Shown here piece after piece: positions 36,361-45,333 of a DNA stretch of 64,000 nt (its first letter is position 1; each line of letters starts with the position of its first letter). This DNA is from Rhizobium sp. Q54 (GTDB lineage Bacteria; Pseudomonadota; Alphaproteobacteria; Rhizobiales; Xanthobacteraceae). The DNA lies in the NCBI GenBank assembly GCA_945907045.1, contig CAMDSH010000006.1, positions 62,001-126,000 of the forward strand. The letters run 5' to 3'. The translations under genes were made by a program, and so were the position numbers. Below the pieces are notes generated by a model. The model worked only from the letters and a program-made list of their open reading frames with translations. It was not told where the DNA came from and did no database searches.

Positions 36361-37629
36361 CTAAAGAAAGCGTGGAACGGGCAGCGGCGTCATCAATTGG
36401 CCGCGGAAACCTTTGGCTTTGAGTTTCGGCGCGAGTTCGTCGGCGATGTGCCAGGAAAAAATCACCGCGCAGTCCGGCTGGTCGGCGAACAATTTGGCTT
36501 CGTCCACGACGGGGATTTGCGTCCCCGGCATGTACTTGCCGATTTTCAGCGAGCCGGCGATCTCGCAGACATAATCGATGATGCCTTCATCGAGGCCGAC
36601 ATAATTCACCAGCGTCGAGGCGCGCGAGGGTGCGCTGATGCCCGCGATGCGCGCGCCTTTTTCCTTCAGATCACGCAGCATCGAGAGCAGACGCAATTTG
36701 GAGAGCACCACGTCGTGGCGGAAGGTGTCGAGACGTTTAGTCATCGCATCGCCGCGCGGTTCGGCACTAAGCATCTTGGCGACGCTGGCCTGCACCGGAT
36801 ATTGCCCCTTTCGGGCGGCATAGACGCGGATCGAGCCGCCGTGACTCGGGATCGGGCGGGCGTGGAAGACCTCGAGATCGTGCATCTCCAGCAGATGCTT
36901 CAAACTGTGCAGCGAATAATAACGCAAGTGCTCGTGATAGACGGTGTCGTATTGCAGCGTGTCGAGCAACGGAATGAGGTAATGCGATTCCGAGATGAAC
37001 GCGCCGTCGGGCGCTAGCATTTCGATGATGCCATCGACAATGGCATGCACGTCCTCGATATGCGCAAAGCAATTCGCCGCCGTGATGACGCGCGCCGGAC
37101 CGTGCGAGGCTTTCACTTCTTTCGCCGCTGCCGTGCCGAAATAACGCTTGATGGTCGGAATGCCGCGCGAATTGGCGATATCGCCGACGTCGGTCGGTTC
37201 GATGCCGAGGATGCGGTGGCCGCCCTTCTGGAAGTTCGAGATCAGCGTGCCGTCGTTGGAGCCGATATCGACGGCAAGATCGTCCGGCTTGAGCTTGAGC
37301 AGCGCGGAGGATTCCGCATAGAGATCGGCGAAATTGTCGCGCAGCAGCTTTGTCATGCCGCTGGTGTAGGGATATTCCGGCGGGAAAATAATGACCGGAT
37401 CGACCACGCAGCCGAGCTGCACCAGTTCGCACTTTCGGCAATGCAGCAGATTGGTCGGGAACCACGGCAATTGCTTTTGTATCTGCCCGATCGTCACCAT
37501 CTGGTTGACCGGCGGCATGTAGCCGAGCGAGAGCACGTTATCGAGCGGCTCGTGTCCGCAAATCTGACAGCATTCCACCGGAACGCTGGCGCCGGTGCCG
37601 GCGGCACGCGCAACTTTTATCGGGCGCAA
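36361..37629 (-). CDS. SAM-dependent C-methyltransferase of nucleotide-sugar type
   Basis: 422 residues. N-terminal zinc-binding domain with two CxxC pairs (CCQICGHEPLD; LHCRKCELVQ), central Rossmann SAM domain (DLAVDIGSNDGTLISNF), and a C-terminal domain (RIAGISAPSRASTLVNY...). This three-part layout is that of sugar 3-C-methyltransferases such as TylC3/TcaB9, which methylate NDP-keto-deoxysugars; the His/Glu segment YHEHLRYYS is the catalytic region. The start is a TTG at 37629 with a strong AAGGAG 8 bases upstream. Coupled to the SDR gene upstream. Confidence 0.88.
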   Translation of the reverse strand: MRPIKVARAAGTGASVPVECCQICGHEPLDNVLSLGYMPPVNQMVTIGQIQKQLPWFPTNLLHCRKCELVQLGCVVDPVIIFPPEYPYTSGMTKLLRDNFADLYAESSALLKLKPDDLAVDIGSNDGTLISNFQKGGHRILGIEPTDVGDIANSRGIPTIKRYFGTAAAKEVKASHGPARVITAANCFAHIEDVHAIVDGIIEMLAPDGAFISESHYLIPLLDTLQYDTVYHEHLRYYSLHSLKHLLEMHDLEVFHARPIPSHGGSIRVYAARKGQYPVQASVAKMLSAEPRGDAMTKRLDTFRHDVVLSKLRLLSMLRDLKEKGARIAGISAPSRASTLVNYVGLDEGIIDYVCEIAGSLKIGKYMPGTQIPVVDEAKLFADQPDCAVIFSWHIADELAPKLKAKGFRGQLMTPLPVPRFL

Positions 37630-37644
37630 GCGAACACTCCTTGA

Positions 37645-38628
37645 TCAGCTTTTGGGCGCGAGGGCGGCGTTCCGCCAATACCAGTCGAGTGTCGGCGGTA
37701 GGCCATCGTCGAGCGGCACGCGCGGCTTATAGCCGAGCTTGCCGAGTTTAGAAATGTCGGGGCAGCGGCGCAGCGTCGAACCGGGCTGCACCGGGCCGGT
37801 GATGAGCTCAATCTCGCGCCCCGCGTGGCGAGCGATGCGGCGGGCCAAATCGGCGACCGCGATCTCTTCGCGCGTGCCGACATGATAGATGCCGAGGTGC
37901 TCGCCTTTCTCGCGCATCGTCATGACGCCGGCGACGAGGTCGTCAACGTGGCAGAAGCTGCGCGTCTCGCGTCCATCGCCCTGTATTTCGAACGGCACCG
38001 CGCCTTTGGGATGCTTTTCGATCGCGCGTTGCATGCGCAGCGCGAATTGCGGGATGACGTGTTCCCAGCCCATGTCGGGGCCATAGACATTGTGCGGACG
38101 GAAAATCAGCACGCGTTCGAAATCCTTGCGCCCGTAATTGATTGCCATCAGTTCGCTGATGATCTTGCCGCCGCCGTATGAGAAGCGCGGATTTTGCGGA
38201 TCGGGCACGATCAGCGGCGCGCTCTCGTCGGTCGGGATGTTCGACGGGGTTTGGTAGACCTCCGAGCTTGAGGCCAGAATGAGCGAGCCGACTTTGTTCT
38301 TCCGGCAGGCGTCGAGCACATTGACGATGCCTTTGACGCCCACGTCGAGCACGAGTTCGGGCGCGTTGTAGAAAAATTCCGTGCCGTTGACGAAGGCGAG
38401 GTGATGCACTTCGTCAATGCTGCGCATGGCAGCATCGACGGCGCCAGCATCGCGAATATCGCCGCCGGTGAATTCGATGTCTTTCTGGATGTCGGCTAAC
38501 CGGCGCGGACTGCCACGCGAATTGTCATCGAACACGCGCACGCGCGCTCCGCTTTTGACCAGCGCCTTCACCAGGCTGGAGCCGATGAAACCGCTGCCGC
38601 CGGTGACCAGTACGCGCCGCTGGCTCAT
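37645..38628 (-). CDS. NAD-dependent nucleotide-sugar epimerase/dehydratase (extended SDR)
   Basis: 327 residues. NAD motif VTGGSGFIGSS at the N-terminus, catalytic Ser region ASSSEVYQTP, and YxxxK as FSYGGGKIISE. C-terminal half has RPHNVYGPDMGWEHVIPQF and QGDGRETRSFCHVDDL, typical of GDP/UDP-sugar epimerases and dehydratases. Works with the downstream methyltransferase, probably on an activated hexose; the substrate is not predictable. First gene of its strand's unit, divergent from the DegT gene. Confidence 0.92.
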   Translation of the reverse strand: MSQRRVLVTGGSGFIGSSLVKALVKSGARVRVFDDNSRGSPRRLADIQKDIEFTGGDIRDAGAVDAAMRSIDEVHHLAFVNGTEFFYNAPELVLDVGVKGIVNVLDACRKNKVGSLILASSSEVYQTPSNIPTDESAPLIVPDPQNPRFSYGGGKIISELMAINYGRKDFERVLIFRPHNVYGPDMGWEHVIPQFALRMQRAIEKHPKGAVPFEIQGDGRETRSFCHVDDLVAGVMTMREKGEHLGIYHVGTREEIAVADLARRIARHAGREIELITGPVQPGSTLRRCPDISKLGKLGYKPRVPLDDGLPPTLDWYWRNAALAPKS

Positions 38629-38708
38629 CGGCTGGCTTTCGTCAGAGTCGTAATGGAGGGCATCGTCCCGGATCCGGTAAAGCTGCGTCGCGCGAATACA
38701 TTTTTGGT

Positions 38709-38721
38709 ATTATAGGATAAT
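38709..38721. promoter_or_regulatory. AT-rich dyad in the divergent sugar-cluster promoter
   Basis: ATTAT-AGG-ATAAT sits in a locally AT-rich patch (38700-38740) between the divergent SDR and DegT genes, in a window that is otherwise GC-rich. It can supply -10-like hexamers in both directions (TATTAT / TATCCT), so it is a likely promoter core. Confidence 0.4.
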
Positions 38722-38771
38722 CATGGTGTACATACGCATCGCATTCCACAAATAGACACCGACACAGCAGA

Positions 38772-39890
38772 ATGTCCCCGCCCAAAGGCCATTCAAATCC
38801 GCCGCCGATTGCATGGTTTGGTCCGCACCTGACCGGCAGGGAAATCGAGCGGCTGCGCGATGTCCTCGATCGCCAATACATCAACGATGGCCCGCTGGCG
38901 CGCGAATTCGAGCGCCGAGTCGCCACCGTCGCCGGAACGCGCCATGCGGTGGCGGTGACCAGCGGTACCGCGGCCATTTCATTGGCGCTGATGGCAGCCG
39001 GCGTCGGTCCGGGCGATGAGGTGCTGGTTCCTGATCTCACGTTCGCGGCCACCGCCAACGCGGTACGGATGGCCGGGGCGGAGGTGAAACTTGTCGATGT
39101 CGAGCCGGTTCGCTTCGGAGTCGATCCCGATGGCGTCAAGGCCGCGATCGGCCCGCGCACGCGCGCGCTCGTTACCGTCGATGTAAACGGGCGCGGCGCC
39201 GATTACAGGCGACTGGAAAAAATCTGCCGCGATACTGGCCTCGTGCTGATCTGCGATGCCGCCGAGGGGCTGGGCTCTCGCTATGCCGGGCGTCCTCTGG
39301 GTTCGTTCGGACTTGCGGGATGCTTTTCGTTCTCCGCCAACAAGACGATCACGGCAGGACAGGGCGGCATCGTCACCACCAACGACGACGCGCTGCATGA
39401 CCGCTTGCGCGAACTCAAAGACCAGGGCCGCCGCCACGGCGGCACCGGCGGCGACGACCTGCACCCGGTGATCGGATTCAATTTCAAGTTCACCGATTTG
39501 CAGGCCGCGGTCGCGCTCTCGCAACTCGACGAACTGGAAAAGCGGCTGGCGGCGGCTCAGCGGCGCGACAGTTTATATGCCGAGCGGCTCGCCAATCAGC
39601 CGGGCCTGACATTGCCGCCATTTTCGGAAGTCGGCGAAGTGCGGCAATGGACCGACGTGCTGCTGGAGAACCGTGCTGCCGTTTGTGCCGCGCTCGACGA
39701 TGCGAAGATCGGCCAGCGAGCGTTCTGGTTGCCGCTGCACCGGCAGGCGCCTTATGCCGCCGACGCGAAAAAATTTTCCAACAGCACGGATATTTCCCGG
39801 CGCGGATTATGGCTTGCCTCGCGCTTCGATCTCGCCGACGCCGATTTTGACCGCATCGGCTCGGTGATCGTGGCGGCGCTGCGGCGCTGA
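38772..39890 (+). CDS. DegT/DnrJ/EryC1/StrS family sugar aminotransferase
   Basis: 372 residues. PLP enzyme that aminates NDP-keto-sugars. Visible: SGTAAISLALMAAGVGPGDE near the N-terminus, ICDAAEGLGSRYAG (PLP-contact Asp), and the PLP Lys in CFSFSANKTITAGQGG. The family member closest in style makes amino-deoxy sugars for surface polysaccharides. It sits divergent to the SDR and methyltransferase and next to an acyltransferase that could N-acylate the new amine. Confidence 0.93.
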   Translation: MSPPKGHSNPPPIAWFGPHLTGREIERLRDVLDRQYINDGPLAREFERRVATVAGTRHAVAVTSGTAAISLALMAAGVGPGDEVLVPDLTFAATANAVRMAGAEVKLVDVEPVRFGVDPDGVKAAIGPRTRALVTVDVNGRGADYRRLEKICRDTGLVLICDAAEGLGSRYAGRPLGSFGLAGCFSFSANKTITAGQGGIVTTNDDALHDRLRELKDQGRRHGGTGGDDLHPVIGFNFKFTDLQAAVALSQLDELEKRLAAAQRRDSLYAERLANQPGLTLPPFSEVGEVRQWTDVLLENRAAVCAALDDAKIGQRAFWLPLHRQAPYAADAKKFSNSTDISRRGLWLASRFDLADADFDRIGSVIVAALRR

Positions 39891-39899
39891 CGCGATAGA

Positions 39900-40463
39900 T
39901 CAGCCGCCGGCTTTGGCCGGATAGCCAAGCTCTTGCGCATAGCGCAGCATTTTTTCCCGTGGCCGCACCTTCACCGGCTTGGCTGGAATCCCGGTATAGA
40001 TCGTCCAGGGCTCGGTATTTTTGGTCACCAGCGAACAGGCGCCGATCACCGTGCCTTCGGCCAGCGTCACGCCGGGCAGGATCACGGCATTGGTCCCTAC
40101 ATTGACAAAATTTTTCATGACGACCTGACCCATATCAAGCTCGTCTTTGTATTGATCCGGGATCGTCGCAGGCCCGATCAATCCGTCGCCCATGTGCTTG
40201 TCGCTGACGCAAACGACCCGGCAGCCGGCCGCGAGATTCGTGAAGTTCCCCATCGTGAAGTGCGCCTTAGGCCCGCCGATGATCGACACATAGGGGCCGA
40301 TGTGAACGTAGTCCCCGATATCCGCGGCGGTCGTGATATAGGCGGTATCGATGGCGACGTGATTGCCGATGCTGACGAGCTGCGGGCGGCGGAATTCCGC
40401 GTTCGGGCTGATGACCACATCGTTCCCAACCGACTTCAACAGGCTATAGTCGAACTTCGACAT
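39900..40463 (-). CDS. left-handed beta-helix (hexapeptide repeat) acyltransferase
   Basis: 187 residues from MSKFDYSLLKSVGND. Hexapeptide repeats (VSIGNHVAIDTAYITTAADIG, FVNVGTNAVILPGVTLAEGT) predict a trimeric left-handed beta-helix; the C-terminal VTKNTEPWTIYTGIPAKPV is typical of sugar O- or N-acetyltransferases. It probably modifies the sugar made by the DegT protein. Tail-to-tail with the DegT gene, 9 bases apart, and divergent from the membrane gene at 40514. Confidence 0.88.
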   Translation of the reverse strand: MSKFDYSLLKSVGNDVVISPNAEFRRPQLVSIGNHVAIDTAYITTAADIGDYVHIGPYVSIIGGPKAHFTMGNFTNLAAGCRVVCVSDKHMGDGLIGPATIPDQYKDELDMGQVVMKNFVNVGTNAVILPGVTLAEGTVIGACSLVTKNTEPWTIYTGIPAKPVKVRPREKMLRYAQELGYPAKAGG

Positions 40464-40513
40464 GACCGCGCCGCGCTCCACCCGACATCTGATTCCGAAA
40501 ACTACCACAGAAC

Positions 40514-42592
40514 ATGATGGCCGATAGCAGGGAAGCCGTTTCAACGCCGCGCGGCGCGTTTTGGTGCCGTCTGGCGGCGATGCTTCTGGCCGTCGCCGCA
40601 GCCGGGCTGCCGGTCAATCATCTGTTCGGCTACGCGCTGCTGCTGCTGGTGGCGGCGGTTCTGATATTCGCCGGCGAGATGACGGCGTCGCGTGGCCGTT
40701 GGCTGGCAGCGGTCGCGGTCGTGGCCGCCGCCGTGCTGCTACGCATTTTGCTGACGCCGCAGCCGGTCCAGGAAGGCCACAACATCTTCGTGCCGGGCGA
40801 TCCGGCGGGCGTTTTGGAAAAGCAGCTGCCGCCCGACGTTTACCGGTTCATGAAAACCGAATTCGACGCTCGCTATCCGGCCGCGCAGCGCTGCGATCCG
40901 AAAACGCCCGGATGCTGGCAGGCCGGGCCGTTTCCGGATCGCGCTTTCGCCTTTTCCGCCGACGGAATTCTGGCCAAGCCCGCATATTCGCGAACCGTGA
41001 GCGAAATCAATTTTTCCGACGCAGTGTGGTTGCGGCTCGGGTTCATCAACGAGCAGCGTTACAACTGGAACGGTGACGGCGCGCTCGAACGCGGACAGCG
41101 CGACCGGCGTTTCTGGATGGGCTGGCAGCGCTGGCATGTCACCGTACCGTGGTTCGTGATGTACCAATTTCCCGCCAATTATACCGGCGCGGAATTGTGC
41201 TGGCGCGGAGATGTGCTGTGGGAAGGCGCCAATCAGCGTTATGAAATTTTGCGTCATGCGGAGACGGCATGCCGCGCAATCACCGGCGGCGATATTGGTC
41301 GTAAAATTTTCGGCGTCTCGGTCAAGCCGGATTCGCTGATTATGAAATTGAATTCGCCGCTGGCCACGCGCGCGCAACTGATCGCGCGCGACGCGGCGTC
41401 GCTGCTGGCGAGCGCCGGGCTGCTTCTGCTGCTGGTGCGCGTGCGTTGGCGCGATACCGTGCAACCGGCGGCATTGATTGCGCTGGCGCTCTCGGTAATC
41501 GTCATCGACGACGCGAGTTTCATCGGCGGCTGGCGTCCGTTCGACGGCGGCGACGATGGGCTGTTCTACAGTGGCGTCGGACGCACGATCGTGCAGGATT
41601 TGATGCGCGGCGATTTCACCGCGGCGCTGATCGGCGGCGAGAGGGTTTATTATTACGGCGGACCGGGGCTGCGCTATTTCCGCGCGCTGGAGATGATCGC
41701 CTTCGGCGACACCAATCTCGGCTACCTTTCGCTGGTGCTGGCGATGCCCATCGTCGTGTACAGCGTCTTCAAGCGCTTTCTCACGCAAGAGGTTGCGTGG
41801 CCGCTGGTGGTGGTTTTCACTGCGCTGCCGCTGGGCGAAATTTTCGGCACCAGTTTCTTCCATTACGCAAAATGGGCTGCGCGCGGTTTTGCCGACTCCG
41901 CCGCGCATATTTTGTTTCTGAGCGGAATGCTGGTGATCGCCGGCGTCCGGCGTCCCGGCCCCACGCCGGATGCAGCTCCTGCATTCGGCGGCGCGCTGCT
42001 CCTTGCTCTCGCGGTTTTCGTTAAACCCATTATCGCGCCGATGGTTGGAATATTGCTGGGCGGGGCTGGCCTCGCCGCGCTTTGGCAACAGCAATGGCGG
42101 CGGATTGCCGGTATGTGCGCCGGTTTCCTGCCGGTGCTGCTGATGCCGCTGCACAACTGGCACTACGGTCATGAACTGGTCTTGTTCAGCAGCAATTCGG
42201 GTCTGCCCGCGTCCTACACGATGCCACCCTCGGCTTACGTCTCTGCCTTGGGTGAAATCCTGCGTCTCGACTTCGGCGGCGAGCACGTCCAGCGCGGGCT
42301 GGCCCAGATCGCGGGCTGGCTGAGTGGGCCGGGCGATCTCCTCTTTCTGGCGCCGTTGAATGCCGCCGCCGTCGGCGTCGTCATCTTTGTCGCGTTTTGG
42401 GGGCGCGGCTACGATCCGTGGCTGCGGCTGATCGCCGGTGCGACGCTTGCCGAGCACGTCACCGCCATGATTTACATCCCGACGCCGCGATATTTTTACG
42501 TGATGTGGCTGCTCACAGCCGTGATCGTGGCGGAGTTTCTCGCCCGCGCCGGGCCCGGCTGGTGGCGGCGGCTACAAGCGGCACGTGCGTAA
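40514..42592 (+). CDS. large multi-pass membrane protein, possibly glycosyltransferase-like
   Basis: 692 residues. Two N-terminal helices, a periplasmic-looking domain of about 200 residues with Cys pairs (RCDPKTPGCWQAG; ELCWRGDVL), then about nine to ten more helices. The first loop after residue 340 has FDGGDDGLFYSGVGRTI, resembling the acidic loop of GT-C glycosyltransferases, but no family motif is certain. Placed between an acyltransferase and a GT2 gene, a role in adding or moving a lipid-linked sugar is plausible. Not recognised with confidence. Confidence 0.75.
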   Translation: MMADSREAVSTPRGAFWCRLAAMLLAVAAAGLPVNHLFGYALLLLVAAVLIFAGEMTASRGRWLAAVAVVAAAVLLRILLTPQPVQEGHNIFVPGDPAGVLEKQLPPDVYRFMKTEFDARYPAAQRCDPKTPGCWQAGPFPDRAFAFSADGILAKPAYSRTVSEINFSDAVWLRLGFINEQRYNWNGDGALERGQRDRRFWMGWQRWHVTVPWFVMYQFPANYTGAELCWRGDVLWEGANQRYEILRHAETACRAITGGDIGRKIFGVSVKPDSLIMKLNSPLATRAQLIARDAASLLASAGLLLLLVRVRWRDTVQPAALIALALSVIVIDDASFIGGWRPFDGGDDGLFYSGVGRTIVQDLMRGDFTAALIGGERVYYYGGPGLRYFRALEMIAFGDTNLGYLSLVLAMPIVVYSVFKRFLTQEVAWPLVVVFTALPLGEIFGTSFFHYAKWAARGFADSAAHILFLSGMLVIAGVRRPGPTPDAAPAFGGALLLALAVFVKPIIAPMVGILLGGAGLAALWQQQWRRIAGMCAGFLPVLLMPLHNWHYGHELVLFSSNSGLPASYTMPPSAYVSALGEILRLDFGGEHVQRGLAQIAGWLSGPGDLLFLAPLNAAAVGVVIFVAFWGRGYDPWLRLIAGATLAEHVTAMIYIPTPRYFYVMWLLTAVIVAEFLARAGPGWWRRLQAARA

Positions 42593-42619
42593 TTCCCGGA
42601 AATAAAGTAAGCCCTGCCT

Positions 42620-43387
42620 ATGACCGACCACGTGGCGCTGACAATCCTTTTGCCTGTGCGCAACGAGACCATGAACTTGCGCGTCATGCTGCGTATTTTG
42701 CGCGCGGTTCTCACCGTGCCGCACGAAATCCTCGTTATCTTCGATCATGAGTCCGACACCAGCATCGCCGTCGTTGAGGAAGTGCGCGCCGGTTATCCGC
42801 AGGTTCATCCTCTGCTCAATCGGTTGGGCAACGGGGTCGCCGGAGCGATCCGCGGCGGAGTGGCGGCGGCGCGCGGCGAACGTATCCTGATTTTTGCCGC
42901 CGACGAAGTGGGGCCGGTGCTCGCCATCGACGACATGATGGCGCTGATGGACGAAGGCGCCGAGTTTGTCAGCGCCACCCGTTACGCGCATGGCGGACGG
43001 CGGCTCGGCGGCACCATCATCGGCCATATCCTTTCACGCACGGCGAACGCGATGCTCAACGCGATGTCGGGTGTCGGCCTTTCCGACTCCACCACCGGCA
43101 TCAAGCTGTTCCGGCGCGGCGACTTCGACCGGCTCACGCGCGACACCAAGTCGGTCGGCTGGGCGGTGGCTTTCGAGATGGCGATCAACGCACAACTGGC
43201 GGGCCTCAAATTGGGCGAGGTGCCGATCATCTCCATCGACCGCCTGTTCGGCGGCAAGTCGTCGTTTCAATTGATCCCGTGGGTGATAAATTATTTTGGC
43301 TATTTCGCCACCGCCATAAGCAAGTTGCCGCGCTCCAGTAAACCCGATGTGAAAATCCGCATCCCGGTCGGCATGGGGCTGGGCTGA
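42620..43387 (+). CDS. family 2 glycosyltransferase
   Basis: 255 residues with a GT-A fold of the polyprenyl-phosphate sugar synthase kind: ILLPVRNETMNLRVML at the N-terminus, LVIFDHESDTS, a GNGVAGAIRGGVAAARGE segment, and AADEVGPV as the divalent-metal acidic site. STTGIKLFRRGDFDRL is also typical. No strong transmembrane segment except a weak one near FGYFATAIS. It likely transfers a sugar to a lipid carrier for the glycan made here. Twenty-seven bases after the membrane gene. Confidence 0.9.
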   Translation: MTDHVALTILLPVRNETMNLRVMLRILRAVLTVPHEILVIFDHESDTSIAVVEEVRAGYPQVHPLLNRLGNGVAGAIRGGVAAARGERILIFAADEVGPVLAIDDMMALMDEGAEFVSATRYAHGGRRLGGTIIGHILSRTANAMLNAMSGVGLSDSTTGIKLFRRGDFDRLTRDTKSVGWAVAFEMAINAQLAGLKLGEVPIISIDRLFGGKSSFQLIPWVINYFGYFATAISKLPRSSKPDVKIRIPVGMGLG

Positions 43388-43435
43388 GAAAACGCCGCTT
43401 GCCTCCGGCCTGTCGTGGCTGCAAAGAGTATCCGC

Positions 43436-45151
43436 ATGAGCGAACGTGAAGTCGGTTTCCAGCACGGTCTGACCAACTACGGCGACCGGGATTTTTCCCT
43501 GTATCTGCGGCGCTCGTTTGCGCAGTCGATGGGCTATTCGCAGGAGATGCTGGCGAAGCCGGTGATCGGCATCGCCTATACCGGCTCGGGCTTCAACAAT
43601 TGCCACCGGCATTTCCCCGAACTGCTCGACGCCGTGAAACGGGGAGTGCTCGCCGCCGGTGCGCTGCCGGTGGAGTTTCCCACCATCTCGCTCGGCGAGG
43701 TGTTCCTGAGCCCGACCAGCCTGAAATACCGAAATCTGATGTCGATGGACACCGAGGAGATGGTGCGCGCGCAGCCGATGGACGCTGTCGTGCTGATGGG
43801 CGGTTGCGACAAGACGGTGCCGGCGCAGCTGATGGGCGCGGTGTCGGCGGGGCGGCCCGCGATCATGTTGATCGCCGGGCCGATGATGACCGGGCGCCAC
43901 CGCGGCGAAAAGCTCGGCGCCTGCACCGACTGCCGCAGATTCTGGGCGCGCTATCGCGCCGGCGACATCGACAAGACTGAAATCTCCACGGTCGAAGGAC
44001 GCCTCGCGACGACAGCGGGCACCTGCGCGGTGATGGGCACGGCCTCGACCATGGCCTGCATCGCCGAGGCGCTTGGACTTATTCTGCCGGGCACTGCTGC
44101 GATTCCGGCCGTGCACGCAGACCGCCTGCGCGCGGCGGAAGCAACCGGCGCGGCCGCCGTGCGGCTGATCGGCTCGAAGCTCACGCCCGAGCGCATCGTC
44201 AACGCCAAATCGGTTGAGAACGCGCTGCGCGTGCTGCTCGCGCTCGGCGGCTCGACCAACGCGGTGATCCATCTCACCGCCATCGCCGGACGCGCCGGCG
44301 TGAACGTCTCGCTCGAACAGCTCAACAAGCTTTCCAGCACGACGCCGGTGCTGGTGAACCTCAAGCCGGTCGGCAACGGCTACATGGAAGACTTCTTCGC
44401 CGCCGGCGGCATGGGCTCGCTGCTGCGCGAACTCAAAGACCTGCTGCATCTCGATTGCATGACGGTGACGGGCGAGACGCTGGGCGAGCGGTTTTCCGCC
44501 GAGATCGAAACATATGTCGATCGCAACATCATCGCGGCGCGGAAAGAACCGCTGGAGCCGCAAGGCGGGCTGGTCGCGCTGTTCGGTAACATCGCGCCGA
44601 AAGGCGCCATTCTCAAGCGCTCGGCGGCGGACGCAAAATTATTCGAGCACGAAGGCAAGGCGGTGGTGTTCTCGTCGCTGGCGGACCTCGCCAAGCGCAT
44701 CGACGATCCCGCGCTTGAGGTCGAAGCGCATGACATTCTGGTGTTGCAGAATGCGGGCCCGAATGCGCCGGAAGCGATGCCGGAAGCCGGTTACCTGCCG
44801 ATCCCGAAAAAACTCGCGGCGAAGGGCGTGAAGGACATGATCCGCGTGTCGGACGCGCGCATGAGCGGCACGGCTTTCGGTACCATCGTGCTGCATGTCA
44901 CGCCGGACGCGGCGTCAGGCGGCCCGCTCGGTTTGGTGCGCAACGGCGATCGCATTAAATTGTCGGTGAAGGAGCATCGCATCGACCTGCTGGTCGACGA
45001 CGCCGAACTCAAGCGCCGCGCGGCGGTGGTGAAACCGGCGGCGGAAAAACCCGAACGCGGCTACGCCAGACTCTACGCGCAGGAAATTCTCGGCGCAGAC
45101 CAGGGTTGCGATTTTGCGTTTCTCAAACCGCGCTCAAGCAGCAGGGGTTGA
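43436..45151 (+). CDS. IlvD/Edd family dehydratase (sugar-acid or dihydroxy-acid)
   Basis: 571 residues. An iron-sulfur dehydratase; cluster Cys are visible in GSGFNNCHRH, VLMGGCDKTVPAQ and TAGTCAVMGTAST. The C-terminal RVSDARMSGTAFGT is the family signature. Its length and the opening NYGDRDFSLYLRRSFAQSMGYS resemble pentonate (for example arabinonate) dehydratases rather than IlvD of valine synthesis. It lies at the end of the sugar cluster with no transporter, so substrate is open. ATG at 43436; a GTG at 43415 is possible. Confidence 0.9.
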   Translation: MSEREVGFQHGLTNYGDRDFSLYLRRSFAQSMGYSQEMLAKPVIGIAYTGSGFNNCHRHFPELLDAVKRGVLAAGALPVEFPTISLGEVFLSPTSLKYRNLMSMDTEEMVRAQPMDAVVLMGGCDKTVPAQLMGAVSAGRPAIMLIAGPMMTGRHRGEKLGACTDCRRFWARYRAGDIDKTEISTVEGRLATTAGTCAVMGTASTMACIAEALGLILPGTAAIPAVHADRLRAAEATGAAAVRLIGSKLTPERIVNAKSVENALRVLLALGGSTNAVIHLTAIAGRAGVNVSLEQLNKLSSTTPVLVNLKPVGNGYMEDFFAAGGMGSLLRELKDLLHLDCMTVTGETLGERFSAEIETYVDRNIIAARKEPLEPQGGLVALFGNIAPKGAILKRSAADAKLFEHEGKAVVFSSLADLAKRIDDPALEVEAHDILVLQNAGPNAPEAMPEAGYLPIPKKLAAKGVKDMIRVSDARMSGTAFGTIVLHVTPDAASGGPLGLVRNGDRIKLSVKEHRIDLLVDDAELKRRAAVVKPAAEKPERGYARLYAQEILGADQGCDFAFLKPRSSSRG

Positions 45152-45216
45152 TCTTGCACGGCTTTTTTTACGCCGTTTACGGCCTCGTAGGCTTACCAGT
45201 CAATTAACCACACCCC

Positions 45217-45237
45217 CGCGGCGGGATTAACGCCGCG
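45217..45237. repeat. inverted repeat between dehydratase and GGDEF-EAL genes
   Basis: CGCGGCG - 7-base loop - CGCCGCG, perfect 7-bp arms, in the 182-base gap. No T-run follows, so it is more likely a regulator site or a weak terminator stem than a full terminator. Confidence 0.4.
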
Positions 45238-45333
45238 TGTAAATTAGCTCCTCTAAATAGCCGAAGAATATTGCCGTGAAATCGGGAGTTGGCGTCGCCG
45301 GCGCTTCCCGATCACGGAGAGGGGGCGTCTTTA

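Noticed and set aside
40739-42457. 572-codon minus-strand open frame opposite the large membrane protein
   Set aside because: Antisense shadow: Arg/His/Gln-rich composition and no family motif, while the plus strand has clear helices.
43034-44563. 509-codon minus-strand frame opposite the dehydratase
   Set aside because: Shadow of the IlvD/Edd gene; the plus strand carries all iron-sulfur motifs.
45157-45175. terminator after the dehydratase gene
   Set aside because: The T-run lies in the loop of the ACGGC/GCCGT pair rather than after the stem, so it is not a usual Rho-independent terminator.
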